A stretch of DNA of 64,000 bases, taken from positions 34,567,655-34,631,654 of the forward strand of contig JBCFYV010000001.1 in the NCBI GenBank assembly GCA_039000515.1, written 5' to 3'. Positions 38,201 through 46,475 of this stretch are shown piece after piece. Within the stretch, counting starts at the first letter, position 1, and each line of letters starts with the position of its first letter. The stretch comes from Timema cristinae (Eukaryota > Arthropoda > Insecta > Phasmatodea > Timematidae). The position numbers and the translations under genes were made by a program. The notes beneath the pieces were generated by a model. It did no database searches, was not told the DNA's origin, and saw only the letters and a list, made by a program, of their open reading frames with translations.

Positions 38201-40630
38201 TTTCTTAATAAAAAAAAATAGCCTGGTGACAAGCAAGGATTATTAGTGTGGAGAGAAGGAAGAGATATTTGAAATATTTTGTTTGGACCATTGGAATATA
38301 TGGACACAAAATGTGGATGGTAGCGACAGCCGAGAAAAGGGGGATAAAGGCACTAGAAATGCATGATGTTATATACGAATGATGAAGAAAAGATGGAGAG
38401 AACGAGTTAGGGTGTGTGCATGTCAAGGAGTGTGCACATCGCTCATCACTCCTATCTCTGCACATCACACAAGTTGTAGAAACAAACTCGTGTACAGAAA
38501 CGAGAGCATGCATACTGAGAAACTCACTCTCCGCACTTCCCTACGACCCGACACAAGAAAAAAACAGGTTGGTTTTTGTTAAGGGTTGTGCGATGTGCGC
38601 AGTGCTCTCATTGGTTGGTTCAAGGTCAAAGCAAACCGTCAGTGTCATTCAGTGCACACTATTTATTATTTTGTCAGTTCGACTTTTTTCCGATGTTTGT
38701 CGTGTATGGATTTCTTACAGACAGTGTATTTTAGGAAAAAGATGAGTGACATAAAAGAAACTATTAAATAGTATTTCGAAGCACCACGAGATCTGTGACA
38801 AGAGGCATATACATTTTGCCACTGCTGGCATGTCATCACTATAATCCCTGCCAATGTCAAAGACAGTTTTTTTTTTCAATTTTAATAAATATTTTAAAAG
38901 TTAAATTAAAAAACTTTAAACAAAAATAAAAGAGGAGTTTAAGAAACAAAGTATGAATGCTATGTGTAGACTGGCTTTCTCTAGCCGGGTGTGAAGTGCG
39001 ATCAGCTCGGTATGCACAGGTTGTTCCATGAGTGATTAGTGATGTGCAAAGATAGGAGCGATTAGTGGTGTGCACACTCCTCAGCATACACACACCCTTA
39101 AAAGAAAAGAGCAGGAGAAGAAATTGTGTAAGAGAAGGGGCACACTTATTGGGCACCTAATGAGACATCCAGGTCTTCCTATCATCAAAGAAGGGACTAT
39201 CGAAGGAAAGAATGTTAGGGATCAACCAAGGGAAAGATTCATAAAACAATTGATGCAAGACGCTGGTTGTAAAAGCTATCAAGAAATGAAAGATAAAGCA
39301 AGAAGAAGAGAAGAATGGAAGGCTTCTAATAACCAACCTAAGAGATGAGGACTAAAGGAGAAGATATCTATCGAAAGTAACAGCTGCTTCTAACATGACT
39401 TGATGTACCTATAAATAGGATTAAATCTGTTTTAGAAACTTTGATAACTACAAAATAGGCCTACTATTCTTCTTACCAAAATCCTGGTAGCCTAAGTCTA
39501 TAGTTGCATTTTAAAATAATCTTTGGTTGGTCACAAAAAGGCCTGAGTGGGTTTTTAATGTTTTTTTTATGTCTTTTATGATACTACTAGCAATACACAC
39601 AAAAATAAAAGAAAATTTTCAATGATATAAAAATTAATATTTTAACATATTTTTATAGAGTAGGCCTAGTTAAAAGAATTAAGGAAAATTACCTGGTTCA
39701 CCCTAAAACATTCACCCACCCATTAGGCATTATAATTTTATGTTCATCAGGACATAAACATATCAATGTGTTCAAAACAAGCCTATTTCTTGTATATTAA
39801 TAAGTATACTTTTATTATTAGGATTAATAACACTGCGGATCATCTGAAGTAGCTATACTGTCACACATTTCGATTAAAACTGGAAAAGCTTTCTCAATTG
39901 CATCAAATATATTTTGGCGCACATTATAAATGAAAATTTCCCTACCAAGCTTAATCAGATCCTTTCATGTGAGAATAAATGCAACTTTCGATGTACTATA
40001 TAAAGTTTAAAAAAATTGTTTAGATAAAGAAGTGAAGGACTAATAGAATTAAGAATCTTAAGATTGTCCATTTAAATAGCATGAGTGTGATATGTGAGCG
40101 TATTCATGAATCTAGTAAAACATTAACTTATTTTACTATATTCGTTTGGGATAATTTATTATAATAAAAATCTTGGCTCTTGCGTAGGCTACTTATTAAA
40201 ATAATTTTGGTGCCATGATGTGTGATCTTTTGAATATTTATGTTATATCTATTATTATCGTTCTTCCGTGAATTAAGAGTGTTTCGTTGGAAAATAAACC
40301 AACAGTATAAAATTATTATACAATATTAATTTTGTCATCATTAGAAATATGCTATTGTTTGTTTTATAGATGGTTAAAAATATAAAATGTACCAATATGT
40401 GAAATGGAAAAATATTAAATAATCTCACCTTCGGCGTGCACTGTTCACATTTAGTTTTTTGAAAAAATAATTCAACAAAGGAACATCATCTATCAATCAT
40501 CAAGGTGCACTTCTATTATATTTTACTAAGTCTTAGCTATATTATTAAGGGCTAGAAATAGGAGTAAAACAATTTGATACAAAGTGAATGCAAGATGAAA
40601 AGAAATGAATACTTACACCTCTTTGGTCAT
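14098..40630 (-). CDS. M17 leucyl aminopeptidase, putative aminopeptidase W07G4.4 / granny smith family (gene span, 12 coding exons)
   Basis: CDS is the complement of join(14098..14232, 16462..16574, 17723..17849, 19441..19536, 23914..24096, 26951..27141, 28019..28194, 29223..29347, 33248..33356, 33911..34056, 36734..36869, 40617..40630). The sum is 1551 nt, 516 aa plus TAA, close to the roughly 520 aa of the C. elegans homologue. Every junction is GT-AG and all phases agree. Known: M17 enzymes are cytosolic hexameric di-metal exopeptidases that remove N-terminal residues. Seen: the '[11 protein letters not shown]' block gives ligands K264 and D269; K276 in 'ADIK' is the catalytic lysine; D287 lies in 'SRDKCG'; 'NTDAEGR' supplies D347, E349 and the catalytic R351. 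The signature is intact, so an active peptidase is inferred. The sequence '[22 protein letters not shown]' places it with the W07G4.4 subfamily rather than mammalian LAP3 or NPEPL1. Introns hold many transposon copies. Confidence 0.93.
14632..14890 (-). repeat. SINE family B
   Basis: The minus-strand head is 'GGCGTAGTTAGCTAATGCAA' with a box B-like 'GGTTCAAATCTC'; the tail 'AACCTGAACAGG' is at the left end. The flanking duplication is TGTA(C/G)TTTCTT at 14621-14631 and 14891-14901. Confidence 0.8.
15222..15345 (-). repeat. SINE family E
   Basis: 'GTTGAAAAATAACACCTGGAC' and a tRNA-like head (reverse strand 'CTCGGTGGCTAAGCCAATC', box B-like 'GGTTTGATCCCC') are shared with copies at 48553 and 50068. 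Confidence 0.6.
16309..16455. repeat. Two tandem units of about 76 bp beside exon 11
   Basis: 'GGGTAGATACGGTAA' followed by 'ACAACCGATTTGAAGTA' occurs twice (from about 16309 and 16385) with scattered differences. It lies in the last intron, a few bases beyond the exon 11 donor. Confidence 0.75.
16462..16574 (-). CDS. Aminopeptidase coding exon 11
   Basis: This exon covers residues 435-472, '[17 protein letters not shown]' then '[21 protein letters not shown]', the conserved 'NN.PSS.T.RGHQ' segment of this subfamily. The donor is AAG|GTGAGT. The acceptor (ACCTGAACAG) lies within sequence resembling the 3' tail of the adjoining SINE. Confidence 0.9.
16564..16795 (-). repeat. SINE family B, decayed, abutting aminopeptidase exon 11
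   Basis: Plus-strand 'ACCTGTTCAGGTTACAC', 'GGGTTAGGATGAGAAAGG', 'CAGCATTTGCTTGGGAGG' and 'GATAGGGATTCAAACTTATA' align in order with the tail, body and box B of family B. The SINE's tail points at exon 11 and overlaps its splice acceptor. Confidence 0.75.
17723..17849 (-). CDS. Aminopeptidase coding exon 10
   Basis: The acceptor TTTCAACAG is followed by residues 393-434 ('[20 protein letters not shown]...[12 protein letters not shown]') plus one base. The donor AAAG|GTTTGA is non-consensus after GT, but phase 1 matches exon 11. Confidence 0.88.
18283..18690 (+). mobile_element. RTE-like LINE, 3' end fragment
   Basis: The forward reading gives '[21 protein letters not shown]', 'RNKIRKQ', then '[13 protein letters not shown]', the usual C-terminal region after the RT domain of RTE-type LINEs, with several stops. 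It ends in GATGATGAT-like repeats. Confidence 0.75.
19276..19360 (-). repeat. SINE family E fragment
   Basis: 'AGTTGAAAAATAATACCTGAA' matches the start of the copy at 15222; the head is decayed. Confidence 0.4.
19441..19536 (-). CDS. Aminopeptidase coding exon 9
   Basis: The acceptor CATTTAG is followed by exactly 32 codons in phase 0-0, '[21 protein letters not shown]' and '[11 protein letters not shown]', with donor TCG|GTAAAC. The block '[10 protein letters not shown]' matches the conserved ATLTG loop after the NTDAEGR helix in M17 enzymes. Confidence 0.9.
19930..20205 (+). mobile_element. hAT MITE, 5'-truncated relative of 34796-35355
   Basis: 'CTCAACAGGGACAACTGTGC', 'GAGTATTAACTGAAAG', 'GTGAATGTGTGAAAATTACAG' and 'TTTCAGGTCACTGGACATC' align in order with the right half of the complete copy at 34796. 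Confidence 0.65.
20930..21135 (+). mobile_element. RTE-like LINE fragment
   Basis: The nucleotide sequence resembles 18283-18450 ('CAGCAGAAACATGGAACTTG', 'GAATGAAGTTTGTGAGGAGC', 'GCTGTCACGAAGAGAAACAG'). It encodes a decayed RT C-terminal segment. Confidence 0.7.
22172..22444. mobile_element. Palindromic MITE
   Basis: The left 'GATAGTTAGATTAAGCCTAG' is inverted at the right as 'CTAGGCCTAACCTATC'. The arms continue with 'CACTTTTACACTTCCCACTT' against 'AAGTGATAAGTGTAAAAGTG', and meet near 22300. It lies in intron 8 of the aminopeptidase gene. Confidence 0.8.
23300..23565 (+). mobile_element. RTE-like LINE 3' fragment
   Basis: 'GGTATGACCATGTAATGAGG', 'AAGGAGACCAATAAAGAGAT' and 'GGCATTTTACTAAACTGCC' parallel the end of 18283-18690. 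It terminates in GATGATGATGATTATTATTA. Confidence 0.7.
23914..24096 (-). CDS. Aminopeptidase coding exon 8 (NTDAEGR signature)
   Basis: This exon has 61 codons (residues 300-360): '[22 protein letters not shown]', then '[22 protein letters not shown]', the M17 PROSITE-type signature. Metal ligands D347 and E349 and catalytic R351 are present. The donor is TAT|GTGAGT. Confidence 0.95.
24551..26608. mobile_element. DNA element with very long (about 380 bp) inverted repeats, in aminopeptidase intron 7
   Basis: The left arm starts TAGAGATGGGCAACTCGAAT (24551 to about 24930); the right arm is its inverted copy (about 26230-26608, ending GTGGCCCATCTATA). Shared inner blocks include 'CTACCCTCCCACCTCTATG', 'GAATTCAAAAATTACTTA' and 'AACTTAATTCGTAATATTTA'-like sequence. 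A second partial copy of the terminus lies at 24929-25060. There is no transposase ORF inside. A hAT-type terminus is possible but not proven. Confidence 0.75.
26951..27141 (-). CDS. Aminopeptidase coding exon 7 (metal-ligand block 1)
   Basis: This exon covers residues 236-299. It contains '[15 protein letters not shown]' and '[17 protein letters not shown]', supplying metal ligands K264, D269 and D287 and catalytic K276. The donor AAG|GTCTGG is weaker than the others but keeps phase 0 into exon 8. Confidence 0.95.
27260..27455 (-). mobile_element. RTE-like LINE 3' fragment
   Basis: The minus strand reads like the end of 18283-18690 ('GTGCAGGAAAACTAAGGAAT', 'GGCTAACAGAAAGTGTG', 'GGCATTTCACTAAACTGAGC'). 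Confidence 0.65.
27535..27758 (-). repeat. SINE family B
   Basis: Plus-strand 'AGCACTGCGTCATGTTATCTG' (tail), 'GGTTGAATTTAGAGGAAGTG' (body) and 'CAAAATTTGAACCAAGATC' (box B region) are in the reverse orientation. Confidence 0.7.
28019..28194 (-). CDS. Aminopeptidase coding exon 6
   Basis: This exon covers residues 177-235, with '[23 protein letters not shown]', the family's entry to the catalytic domain. It ends in phase 1 at donor AGAG|GTAAGC. Confidence 0.92.
28450..28830 (-). mobile_element. RTE-like LINE fragment
   Basis: The minus-strand frame 28858-28598 contains '[20 protein letters not shown]', '[20 protein letters not shown]' and '[14 protein letters not shown]', the conserved post-RT region of RTE-type elements. 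It is truncated and lies in intron 5. Confidence 0.75.
29223..29347 (-). CDS. Aminopeptidase coding exon 5
   Basis: The acceptor TTGCTAG is followed by residues 136-176 ('[25 protein letters not shown]...LAKILESG') and two bases of R177, ending at donor CAG|GTATGT. It ends the N-terminal domain and the linker to the catalytic domain. Confidence 0.9.
29828..29872 (+). other. G-rich run with quadruplex-forming pattern
   Basis: Runs of five, five, seven and three G separated by two to four bases occur on the plus strand, inside intron 4 of the minus-strand aminopeptidase gene (template strand). Potential only. Confidence 0.5.
30298..33247 (-). other. Aminopeptidase intron 4, large part
   Basis: Contains the tRNA-headed repeat at 31108. 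'CCACTGATGGG' at about 31889 recurs inverted as 'CCCATCAGTGG' at about 32515, which may be ends of another DNA element. The remainder is AT-rich and unannotated. Confidence 0.4.
31108..31650 (+). repeat. tRNA-headed repeat, possibly a longer SINE
   Basis: 'CTGTGGTCTAGTGGTCAGGG' (box A-like) then 'TTAAATTCCTGGTG' in the box B position starts a moderately GC-rich unit that ends in 'ATAAATAAAAGAA'. I see only one copy in the window. Confidence 0.4.
33248..33356 (-). CDS. Aminopeptidase coding exon 4
   Basis: This exon covers residues 99-135 ('[20 protein letters not shown]...[10 protein letters not shown]') and ends in phase 0 at donor GTG|GTTAGT. It joins directly in frame to exon 5 ('...EALYV-PIQFRED...'). 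Confidence 0.88.
33460..33712 (+). repeat. SINE family B
   Basis: The head is 'GCCTCGGTGGCGTTGTTAGC' with box B 'GGTTCGAAACT'; the body is 'CACAAATGTGGGTTCACTTCC'; the tail is 'GTAGTAAGACACGGTGCTAA' then ATAAATAAA. Confidence 0.85.
33911..34056 (-). CDS. Aminopeptidase coding exon 3
   Basis: The acceptor TTTTTTAG is followed by residues 51-98 ('[27 protein letters not shown]...') plus two bases of codon 99, ending at donor AAAAG|GTATTA. It belongs to the N-terminal domain. Confidence 0.9.
34796..35355. mobile_element. Complete hAT MITE, 560 bp
   Basis: The termini CAGGGTGTCCAGC and GCTGGACACCCTG are perfect 13-bp inverted repeats. Subterminal 'TCCCTGACTTTCCAGGTTTTC' on the left has a counterpart 'AAATTCCTGTTTTCAAGG' on the right. 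No clear 8-bp duplication remains and there is no coding capacity. It lies in intron 2 of the aminopeptidase gene. Confidence 0.8.
35356..36733 (-). other. Aminopeptidase intron 2, distal part
   Basis: AT-rich. A repeat-like patch at 35940-36045 with 'AGTCGTGGAGTCA' and 'GTAGTCGGAGTTGG' resembles degenerate hAT termini, not proven. No coding exon found. Confidence 0.4.
36734..36869 (-). CDS. Aminopeptidase coding exon 2
   Basis: The acceptor CTATCTAG is followed by one base that completes codon 5, then 45 codons (residues 6-50, '[20 protein letters not shown]...QGLAK'), ending at donor AAA|GTAAGT. This is the start of the N-terminal non-catalytic domain. Confidence 0.88.
37387..37699 (-). 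repeat. SINE family A with 12-bp target duplication
   Basis: The tail is at left: a (TTA)n microsatellite then 'GCACTGCGTCTTACTACCC'. The head is at right: minus 'GACCTGGCGGTCTAGGGGTA', box B 'GGTTCAATCCTC'. GGAAACTAATTA flanks both sides (37375-37386 and 37700-37711). Confidence 0.93.
38410..39097. mobile_element. TIR DNA element inserted in the RTE LINE, PIF/Harbinger-like
   Basis: The left end GGGTGTGTGCATG and right end CATACACACACCC are inverted. The arms continue with 'GGAGTGTGCACATCGCTCAT' against 'ATTAGTGGTGTGCACACTCC'. TTA flanks both ends (38407-38409, 39098-39100), the size expected for PIF/Harbinger. No transposase is recognised inside. Confidence 0.7.
39351..40616 (-). other. 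Aminopeptidase intron 1, promoter-proximal part
   Basis: AT-rich single-copy-looking DNA between the RTE LINE and coding exon 1. No further exon or recognised repeat. Confidence 0.45.
40617..40630 (-). CDS. Aminopeptidase coding exon 1 (14 coding bases)
   Basis: ATG ACC AAA GAG GT is followed by a perfect GTAAGT donor. Phase 2 is completed by the T that opens exon 2, giving MTKEV-LPYQVK. It was chosen because it joins in frame to exon 2 and no other in-frame ATG with a donor was seen nearby. Identification rests on phase and donor, not on similarity. Confidence 0.7.
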
Positions 40631-40750
40631 TTTCACAATGGGCGTATGAAAACAGTGTTAAGTAAATGATAACCACATTATCGCCTGTTCATAGTTTAAC
40701 ATAAAGTAAACAAAGGTCAAAGGCGCATAGTTTTTCATATCGGAGATAAC
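40631..40750 (-). promoter_or_regulatory. Probable 5' UTR and proximal promoter of the aminopeptidase gene
   Basis: This is sequence immediately upstream of the 14-base coding exon. A nuclear-receptor-like half-site CAAAGGTCA followed by AAGGCGC is seen on the plus strand at 40711-40726, resembling an imperfect direct repeat with one-base spacing. No clear TATA box can be assigned in this AT-rich DNA. The promoter assignment is inference from position. Confidence 0.25.
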
Positions 40751-41798
40751 ATTTACACCAACATAATAAAATAATATTCTTTATTAAATAAAGATGTAAT
40801 TATTTGAATTCAATAGAGAATTTATAAAAATGAATCAAACATTATTTATTATTAGTTAGCTGATGTTAAATTCAATTTAAAATTATATTTAATAATTTTA
40901 TTTTAACTATACAAACGGCAGACCCCTGACTGATGCGCGCGCATTCTCATAATACAAAGTAGAGAAAAATTAATTGATACCGATATTTCTTGTGTGATCT
41001 TGTTCTTTCGTAATAATTTAAATAAAAAACTCCCTGATGCGTTGAATTGAAACTGAGCCCAAGAGTTAAATTTACACACTACACTATATTGATTAAATAC
41101 ATTATAACAAAAACTTACGAGTATGAAGTTGAATAGATAAATCTAGGCTCACAAAGTTGCAAACATTTTTTCCTAAAAGTTTTTTGTGTTCTTCCGACAC
41201 GCAACAGGATACCAATTGCTTTCAGCATACTTATCAATGCTACAATTTATTTATTCACTCTTTTATGAAAATTTTTAATGGTTTAAAGCACAATTACGGG
41301 GTGGAAAAAAATATTGACCATATGTAAGTCTTACCAAAGTTTCCACTTGTTTACCCAGTATAACCAACATAACCGGTGATCCGTATATTTCCATCAAATA
41401 CAGTTTTTGTATTTTACTTACAGGCTTTGAAAGAAGGGGCTATGAATAAGCTATGAACACTATGAAACTAAAATTCAAACATTTTTACTGGATTTTGCGA
41501 TGAGGATTATACATTTTTCCTAGCTAATTTTAATTACCTATTATGTCAACTATCCAATTTCCAAATGTGATTTTGTCTGTTTCTATTTAGTTAAATAATT
41601 TTACTGATGTGCGAAAATACTTGAAAATTGTGTTTTCATCTTTCCTTATTAATTTGTTAAATAACGTATAGAAAGAACTATCCTGTTTCTCATATTATTG
41701 AAGGTAGGCTACCAGTGACACCATATTTTTAAAATAATGTACTAAGTGACAAAACAATCTCGAGTACTTCGTCCTTAGAAGTTAATTTCATTGCTGAA
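40751..41798. other. Intergenic upstream of the aminopeptidase gene
   Basis: AT-rich, no recognised repeat or coding sequence. Distal promoter elements may lie here but cannot be picked out. Confidence 0.4.
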
Positions 41799-42057
41799 TA
41801 ATATTATAATATTTAGCACCGCATCTTACTACCCGTTCGGGTTATACGCTTTAAGTACTAATTACGCTATGAATTAGGAATTGGGAAGGTTGAATTAGAG
41901 GAAGTGAACCCGCATTTGCGTGGAGGGAGAGTGGAAAAGCCATTTAGGAAAAACCACCCCCAGTTCACCCGACCGAGATTCGAACCTGATCTCCCCGTCC
42001 TCGGCGGTCGAGCTCAACACGACAAGCGCGTTAGCCAACTACGCCACGAGGCGGGTC
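41799..42057 (-). repeat. SINE family B, full length, with 12-bp target duplication
   Basis: The left tail is 'GCACCGCATCTTACTACCCG'. The right head read on the minus strand is 'CCGCCTCGTGGCGTAGTTGG' with box B 'GGTTCGAATCTC'. TTCATTGCTGAA flanks it at 41787-41798 and 42058-42069. It is a good reference copy for the family. Confidence 0.93.
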
Positions 42058-42254
42058 TTCATTGCTGAAGTCTTATAAGAAAATACAGGGGCGTATTGGC
42101 AGATACGTTGCTGAAATCTTTAATGGAATTAGGCCCTTAAGGTTGATCGGAGGAAAGAAGGAATGAACACCCTCAGCGCACCATACCGGGTTTGAGCCTC
42201 GGTACTTAAGGCGGTGATCTAGTAAATATAAGCGTTTTTACAGTTTATAACAAC

Positions 42255-42560
42255 AATTTTTTTTTTTTGCCAAAATAAATCAAATAATGCGACAGTAGAA
42301 ACAAAGTTTAATTTTCATCAAATGGTGATATCAACAGTTGTTGAATATCTGTTAGGAGCATAACGGCATTAAATTAAGAGGAAAAGTTATGAAATCCCAA
42401 GACACCTTTGACAGTTATTCAACAACTGTTGATATCACCATGTGAAGAAAATTAAACTCTGTTTCTACTATAGCAATATTTGATTTATTTTGACCAAAAA
42501 AGTTTTTGATATAAAAACTTCAAAAACACTGACCTTTTCTCGCGTCCCCTACACCCTACC
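42255..42560. mobile_element. Palindromic MITE, family F copy 2 (cleanest)
   Basis: The left 'GGTGATATCAACAGTTGTTG' is inverted at the right as 'CAACAACTGTTGATATCACC'. The arms of about 100 bp continue outward through 'AAATAAATCAAATAATGCGAC' and its counterpart. The right flank contains 'ACTGACCTTTTCTCGCGTCC'. Confidence 0.85.
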
Positions 42561-42921
42561 CAAAGGTTAGAGGCAGTTAATCTATACCATTCAAAAATAG
42601 GTTATGTAATATATCCACAAATATTGGATTTAAATATCTAATAAAGACGAAAAAAGCGATTAAGTAAACGAAGAAAAGTTATCCATTATTACTCTAAAAT
42701 AAAACTAATACATCAGAGATGTATAAGAATATATTAGAAAAGCACACAAACACAATTGAGGAAAGCAAGAAAAATGAAAAAACTATTCATTACATTGTTT
42801 CAGGGTTTGCATTTGTAGTATTCCCTTTTTTTTGTAATAATTCGAATCAAACGCTAATTTATGCTGATATAATCAAACGATTAGTTTCATATAGGCTACG
42901 TACTGAACATTCGAAATCTAT

Positions 42922-43128
42922 CCTGATTTTGGTATGAAGCCCGTTCTGGAAGGTTTTATTTCATACCAGATCCCACTGTATAGCAGTATTTTGGTAGGAT
43001 AAAAAGCCTTTCAGAATCGTAATAGAAATTTTGTCTGAAAGACCTTTTATTGTACCAAAATAAAATTAAACAATGGAATTCTGGTACGAAATAAGGCCCT
43101 CCAAACCATGCTTCCTACCAAGATCAGG
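42922..43128. mobile_element. Palindromic MITE
   Basis: The left 'CCTGATTTTGGTATGAAGC' is inverted at the right as 'CTTCCTACCAAGATCAGG'. Both arms contain a 'TTATTTC(A/G)TACCAGA' block and a 'TTTTGGTA..ATAAAA' block. Confidence 0.75.
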
Positions 43129-43944
43129 GTGTAGAAAGCTTACCTTGTGTGGTTCGTCTATGGTATAGATAATAAGACAGGGCCATTCTGTAATAGATAA
43201 CCTAGCCTTCATTATAAATGGAGTGTACATCCTTCAGCAAAAATTCTTCTAACTTCAACAGCTGTTTATCAAACCCTCAATATTGTTGCCACGCTGCCTA
43301 ATACAGTAAAATAATCTCAGGAGTAATGGGCCTCCTTATGTGTTTTTTTCTCAATGTGACTTTGTCATCTTCTCTCATCGTTAATTATGGGTGTACTTCC
43401 TCTAAATTACCCTTATTTTTTCGTACCTCTTAGATTAAGACGCTAATAACACTGGTATTGAACTACCAAAAAAAATGCTCATGGCAGATCATTTTGCTAA
43501 AACTGTTGTTTGATGGAACCTTGAACGTATATTTGTAATATAATTTATTTATATTCTAGTGGGCACGTGAACTAAAGACAGGTTGTCCCAAAAGTTTCTG
43601 TGCAGTAAATTATCACTTAGGCCCTACCTCGTTGCAATTATTTCTAATATCTGTTATAGGATATTAAACTACACATAAACTTTTGGAACACTCTGTATAA
43701 CCTCATATAGTTTGGTGAGTCGTTAACTTAGAGGTTGGAGTTCGTTTCCCAGTCTCGTGATCTAAAATTATTTTTCCCTTTAAACGTTTCCCTCCTCTTT
43801 CTCCACACACATGTGTTTAGATTTTCACTGACTCTTTCTACTCATGTATGTAAACATTGGGATAGCCTAAACGAGTGATGTTGCAAACAATATAATCATC
43901 GCCATCACTTATAACTTGTTAATTTAAGTTGTTTAGTTTATTTG

Positions 43945-44248
43945 TAATGACTCGGTGGACTTGGGGTAAATTGCTAGCCCCAGATAACGTTCCTGTGTTC
44001 AATCAGGCGAGATCGACGATTTTTCTTAGCAATAAAATGATAGCACAACTTCCTTCGAAGGGTAAGTAAACTATCGGTTCCATGTCGATTGTGGCACGTA
44101 AATGAATCTGGAAGGAGGGTGAAAATAACTTTCATGGCAAAATTGTCAGGCCCTTTCACTCTCGCTCATAGAAATTCTTGCCTAGTGATATAATCAGTCA
44201 GTTCAGGAATTGGACGTTAAATACCGCAATTAAATAAATAAATAAATA
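43945..44248 (+). repeat. SINE family C
   Basis: The head is 'ACTCGGTGGACTTGGGGTAAA' with a box B-like 'GTGTTCAATCAGG'. The body is 'GTAAGTAAACTATCGGTTCC' and 'AGGCCCTTTCACTCTCGC'. The tail is 'AATCAGTCAGTTCAGGAATTG' then 'ACGTTAAATACC' and (AAAT)n. Confidence 0.8.
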
Positions 44249-45803
44249 GTAAACCTACAAGTTCTATTTTCATGTGTCCAACTGTAGATGTTTTTATACT
44301 CAAAATTTTATTAACCTCTCGGAAGAAACGAAATACATTAAAAAAACTTTTTTTTTAAATGCATTCACAATATCTTACATTTGACATACAGTATTATTTG
44401 CAATCCCTTTTATTTCATTCGTTGTTGTGTGATCTTCATTAATTTTTTTAAAGAGTAATCGAACATTGATAAATCAGTATCGATTAAAATATGTAAAAAG
44501 TTTTAGCGGTTAGAAAAAAAACCTCAATTAATTTGTTTGTCTGTAGGTATGTGAAGAAAAAAGTTTTGAATTTTTCTTTTACATTGTTCTACACTATTTC
44601 CTTCGGTTCATGGTGCAAACCCTGAAATACATCTATAATAAAAAAAAATCGAGGAATTATCTGTTTGTTTATTTCAAATATAAATAAATTAGATTAGATT
44701 GGTTCTTCAACATTGACAATGGCTCATTTATTTTATCGGTTTGTATAGGCAGTGGAGATAAGGCAATGATTAAATAAATGGGAATGTTTAGATTGTCGGT
44801 CGAATTTGTTATTGATTGTGATAAATTATTATTGACATGATCTTAATTATCTAGATAATAAATATTACAAGTGTTATAATTTGTCAGGTCAATCAACTTT
44901 AATTAGTTGATCAATAAGCCTGTTTAATACTGAAGAGAAACCCACATTGGTAAATCTAATTATATTTTTTGCTTAAGGTGCATTATAAGGGATTTTATAG
45001 ATAATTTTATTTATCATTTCTAGGTAATCAAAATACGGGCCTTGCTTATGACAGATATTTAAGAATTGTCGAGATTACAATAAGTATAAAAAAAAAGCTA
45101 AATACATCGAATTAAATACTATATTTTTGTAATTTTGTCAAAAAAAGAAAGTTTTTTGTCATAAAAACTGCAAAAATAACTAATAGGGTCGATATCATTC
45201 CATCCCATCTTAAATAAGAGATCTTATCATTTACAAAATTATTATGACTACCTCCCTATAGTATGTCCAGGGACGTATTCACAAACTTATGTCAGTAGTG
45301 AAAAGGAAAGGTAGGAGGGTGGTTTGGAGGGGTGGGGAATAGACCTACTATACCATGATTATGGTAGGAAGTTAAAACCTATCGCTCTCAGGCCGAGGGT
45401 AATGTCGATGTTGTTTTAAAGGGGGGGGGGGGGGGGTGAAGGTGATGTTGGGCGGAAGAGGAATTGAGGAAGAAGGTGTCTTTTATGGTTTTCAATGACT
45501 CAAATATAGGCGGGACTCACTAATTATGGTATAAATCAGTTAAATTACTACTAATGTTAAATTTAACTCATTTTACTAATGCAACTTTTTATTAACACTA
45601 GTTTTTTTCAGGAAGGATTACATTAACTCAGAAGGGGGGTATTTATACCCCACCCCCAATTTCCCATTTAACTTGGTATCTACGCCCCTGAGTATGTTGA
45701 GTGTTTTTATTTTATTTGAAGCTCGGAAAGTACTATACAAAAGTTCAACAAAAACATAAGATGTTTATTTAAAATAAAACAGAGACATAATTAGTTATTT
45801 TGT
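44249..45803. other. Intergenic, repeat remnants only
   Basis: 45030-45200 has a partial match to MITE family F ('CTTATGACAGATATTTAAG', 'TTTTGTCAAAAAAAG'). A poly-G run of about 17 lies at 45420. Nothing else recognised. Confidence 0.45.
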
Positions 45804-46085
45804 GTAGGTGAACTGGTGGTCCAGGGTAAGGTGTCAGACTTCTATGCTGGCGGCCGGGGTTCAATCCTCGGTCCCAGCAAAGATTTATCTGATTGCCAAA
45901 CCCTTCCTTCACCTCTGACAAGACATCTTGTGAATGTGGGGAATGCCAGGTCGCCACCGTGGTTCAGATTCCACGTTAAACTGTAGGTCCTTCATTTCAT
46001 CTCACAATCACCCTACCATTACACATTAGCGTAAGTGCGTATAACCCGAATGGGTAGTAAGACGCGGTGCTAATAATAATAATAA
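45804..46085 (+). repeat. SINE family A with 12-bp target duplication
   Basis: The head is 'AACTGGTGGTCCAGGGTAAGG', box B 'GGTTCAATCCTC', and the tail 'GACGCGGTGC' is followed by (TAA)n. TAGTTATTTTGT flanks it at 45792-45803 and 46086-46097. Confidence 0.95.
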
Positions 46086-46164
46086 TAGTTATTTTGTTTT
46101 ACTCGTTTTCTTCACCATAACATACTTTCTTTAACATTTAGTAAACGCATACATAAACAATTAT

Positions 46165-46475
46165 TGTTGACCTTGGTGGTCTTGGGGTAAAAGGGCTCGC
46201 CTTAGGACCCATTGGTCGTGTCTTCAAACCCAGCTGGGTTAGATGGATTTTTCTTGAGTGGTAAAACCCTGTAGCAACACTTCCTTAGAAAGAGAAGTAA
46301 AGCCATTGGTCTCATTTGAATTGTGGCATGTAAAAGAACCATGGGAGGTGTGTTAAAATACCTTTTCCGGCAAAATGGTAGGCCCTTTCGCTCTCATTCA
46401 TATAAATTCTCGTGTGCTGATTTAATCAGTCAGTTCATAAAATGCACGTTAAATACCTCAAATAAATAAATTAAC
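46165..46475 (+). repeat. SINE family C
   Basis: The head is 'CTTGGTGGTCTTGGGGTAAAA'; the body is 'GTAAAGCCATTGGTCTCATT' and 'GGTAGGCCCTTTCGCTCTC'; the tail is 'AATCAGTCAGTTCATAAAATG' then 'CACGTTAAATACCTCAAATAA'-like sequence. It is about 70-75% alike to 43945-44248 by eye. Confidence 0.85.

Larger units (their letters stand above)
37315..39350 (+). mobile_element. RTE-like LINE, interrupted by a SINE and by a TIR element
   Basis: Forward translation in pieces gives the catalytic-type 'FVDDIAVIG' (about 37920), '[15 protein letters not shown]' and '[20 protein letters not shown]' (about 38110-38215), and after the TIR insertion '[19 protein letters not shown]' and '[20 protein letters not shown]' (39140-39340). 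These are in the order expected for an RTE-type RT and its C-terminus, with stops and frameshifts. Confidence 0.85.
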
